Below, one piece after another: positions 53,632 through 54,543 of a DNA stretch of 54,543 nt. Positions within the stretch are counted from its first letter, which is position 1. Each line of letters begins with the position of its first letter. The translations under genes and the position numbers were made by a program. Location of the stretch: contig CAJBES010000055.1 in assembly GCA_903952145.1 (NCBI GenBank), forward strand, positions 1 through 54,543, in the 5' to 3' direction. Below the pieces are notes generated by a model. It ran no database searches. It had not been told where the DNA came from and worked only from the letters and a program-made list of their open reading frames with translations. The DNA is from an uncultured Opitutaceae bacterium (GTDB lineage Bacteria; Verrucomicrobiota; Verrucomicrobiia; Opitutales; Opitutaceae).

Positions 53632-54541
53632 AGCGGTCATCGCGGAATGGTGGCAGCCGTTTGCGGACTACCTCGCGAAGGAGCGCCGATATTCCCCCTA
53701 CACGCTGCGCAACTACCGGCAGGCCTTTGACGACTTTCACCGCTGGCTGGCGTCGGCCGGACTGGTCGGCCGTCGCTTTGACGAACTCAGTGTGCGCGAG
53801 GTGCGGGACTTTGTAATCGAGGCGCAGCGGCGCTACGGCCGGCGCACGCTGCACAACCACGTTTCCGGCCTGCGGGCGTTGGCCAAATTCTGGGTGCGGC
53901 GCGAACGCCTCCGCCGAAATCCCTTTGTCGGAGTGCCGTTGCCCAAACTGGAAAAACGCCTGCCGCAATTTTTAACCGAGGAGCAGATGCGGCGGCTGCT
54001 GGGCGGTCCGCAGCGACTACTGGAAACCCAGGGCATCGACGCCTTCACGGCGTGGCGCGACCGGCTGGCCATGGAGCTGCTCTATGGTGGCGGTCTGCGG
54101 GTGAGTGAACTGGTCGGGCTCAACTATGGAGCCATTGATTTCCAAGGCGGCGTGGCACGCGTGCTGGGCAAAGGACGCAAGGAGCGGTTGTGCCCGCTGG
54201 GGCGGGTGGCGATGGCGGTGTTGGCGAAGTTCCGACAAGAGCATGCGCTTGAGACCGGTCCGGCCGCGCCCGTGTTGGTCAACACCCGGCACACGCGACT
54301 GGGGGTGCGCGAAGTCCAGTTGCTGTTGAAGCGTTATCTGGCCCTGGCCGAACTGCCGCAGGAGCTGACACCGCACAAGTTGCGCCACAGCTATGCCACG
54401 CACCTGCTGAACGCCGGCGCCGACCTGCGGCTCGTGCAGGAGTTGCTGGGGCATGCGCAACTCGCCACGACGCAAATCTACACTCACGTCAGTGTGGCGC
54501 GTCTGCAGGAAGTTTACGCCAAGGCGCACCCGCGCGCCTGA
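53585..54541 (+). CDS. Tyrosine recombinase XerC/XerD-like
   Basis: A 318-residue site-specific recombinase of the type that resolves chromosome dimers at dif. N-terminal SAM-like core-binding domain (about 20-110: WQPFADYLAKERRYSPYTLR), then the catalytic domain with Arg in YGGGLRVSELVGLN, Lys in LGKGRKERLCPLG, HKLRHSYATHLLNAGADLR (His-x-x-Arg), LGHAQLATTQIYTHV with the second His and the nucleophile Tyr. All six catalytic residues are present. XerC versus XerD cannot be told with certainty; the mazG neighbour and family style favour XerC. The start lies inside mazG (47-bp overlap), and alternatives further downstream exist. Confidence 0.95.
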   Translation: MSKPTSKPETPPSPPEAVIAEWWQPFADYLAKERRYSPYTLRNYRQAFDDFHRWLASAGLVGRRFDELSVREVRDFVIEAQRRYGRRTLHNHVSGLRALAKFWVRRERLRRNPFVGVPLPKLEKRLPQFLTEEQMRRLLGGPQRLLETQGIDAFTAWRDRLAMELLYGGGLRVSELVGLNYGAIDFQGGVARVLGKGRKERLCPLGRVAMAVLAKFRQEHALETGPAAPVLVNTRHTRLGVREVQLLLKRYLALAELPQELTPHKLRHSYATHLLNAGADLRLVQELLGHAQLATTQIYTHVSVARLQEVYAKAHPRA

Positions 54542-54543
54542 GC

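Overview
This is a GC-rich (roughly 60-65 % by eye) bacterial chromosomal segment with about 43 protein genes or gene remnants on both strands. I see no rRNA, tRNA or CRISPR array. The mix suggests a Verrucomicrobiota bacterium of the Opitutaceae type: a GspE-type ATPase next to a separate MshEN-like gene, tandem SPFH proteins, RsmH with a long basic N-terminal extension, many unusual carbohydrate enzymes, PIG-L and UroD-like proteins in sugar clusters, a GPH sugar symporter, and HYR-domain secreted proteins. The placement is an inference from family composition; no marker RNA is present to confirm it.

Layout. 1-0.64 kb: decayed IS5-type transposase. 0.9-4.9 kb: obg, an MshEN-like gene, a GspE/PilB ATPase and a TPR lipoprotein. 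5.0-5.7 kb: frameshifted LysE-family exporter. 5.9-16.2 kb: a GH38-like protein with altered metal ligands, a rhomboid protease, a beta-propeller glycosidase-like protein, an SPFH operon, a YkgJ-type Cys-cluster protein and a GH42-like TIM-barrel protein. 16.3-17.4 kb: rsmH, away from any division cluster.

17.6-28.8 kb is the most coherent block. A six-gene minus-strand run (KDPG aldolase, metallophosphoesterase, NTF2-like, UroD-like methyltransferase, beta-helix polysaccharide enzyme, polyol/uronate dehydrogenase) diverges from a plus-strand pair (beta-propeller glycosidase-like, PIG-L-like) and is followed by a GPH symporter. Together they look like uptake and catabolism of a sugar-acid-containing, possibly methylated or acylated glycan, ending at pyruvate and glyceraldehyde 3-phosphate. 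I do not recognise this exact combination as a described pathway; it is my main candidate for an undescribed system.

29-39.4 kb is a second accessory block: a 780-residue HYR-domain surface protein with a strong terminator and a tandem operator-like site, a LuxR-type regulator lacking the phospho-acceptor Asp, an alpha/alpha-barrel glycosidase-like protein, a heparinase II/III-like lyase, a ceramidase-like secreted protein behind an IS110 remnant, and a zinc-less MDR dehydrogenase. A diverged ~240-bp duplicated sequence lies upstream of both the regulator and the lyase.

39.5-54.5 kb returns to metabolism and housekeeping: monomeric isocitrate dehydrogenase, a membrane-anchored degenerate Mrr-like protein, a TMTC-like membrane TPR protein, xylulokinase, GH4 alpha-galactosidase, an isoaspartyl peptidase, rsmA, trpC, mazG and a XerC/D recombinase, with several dispersed intergenic repeats.
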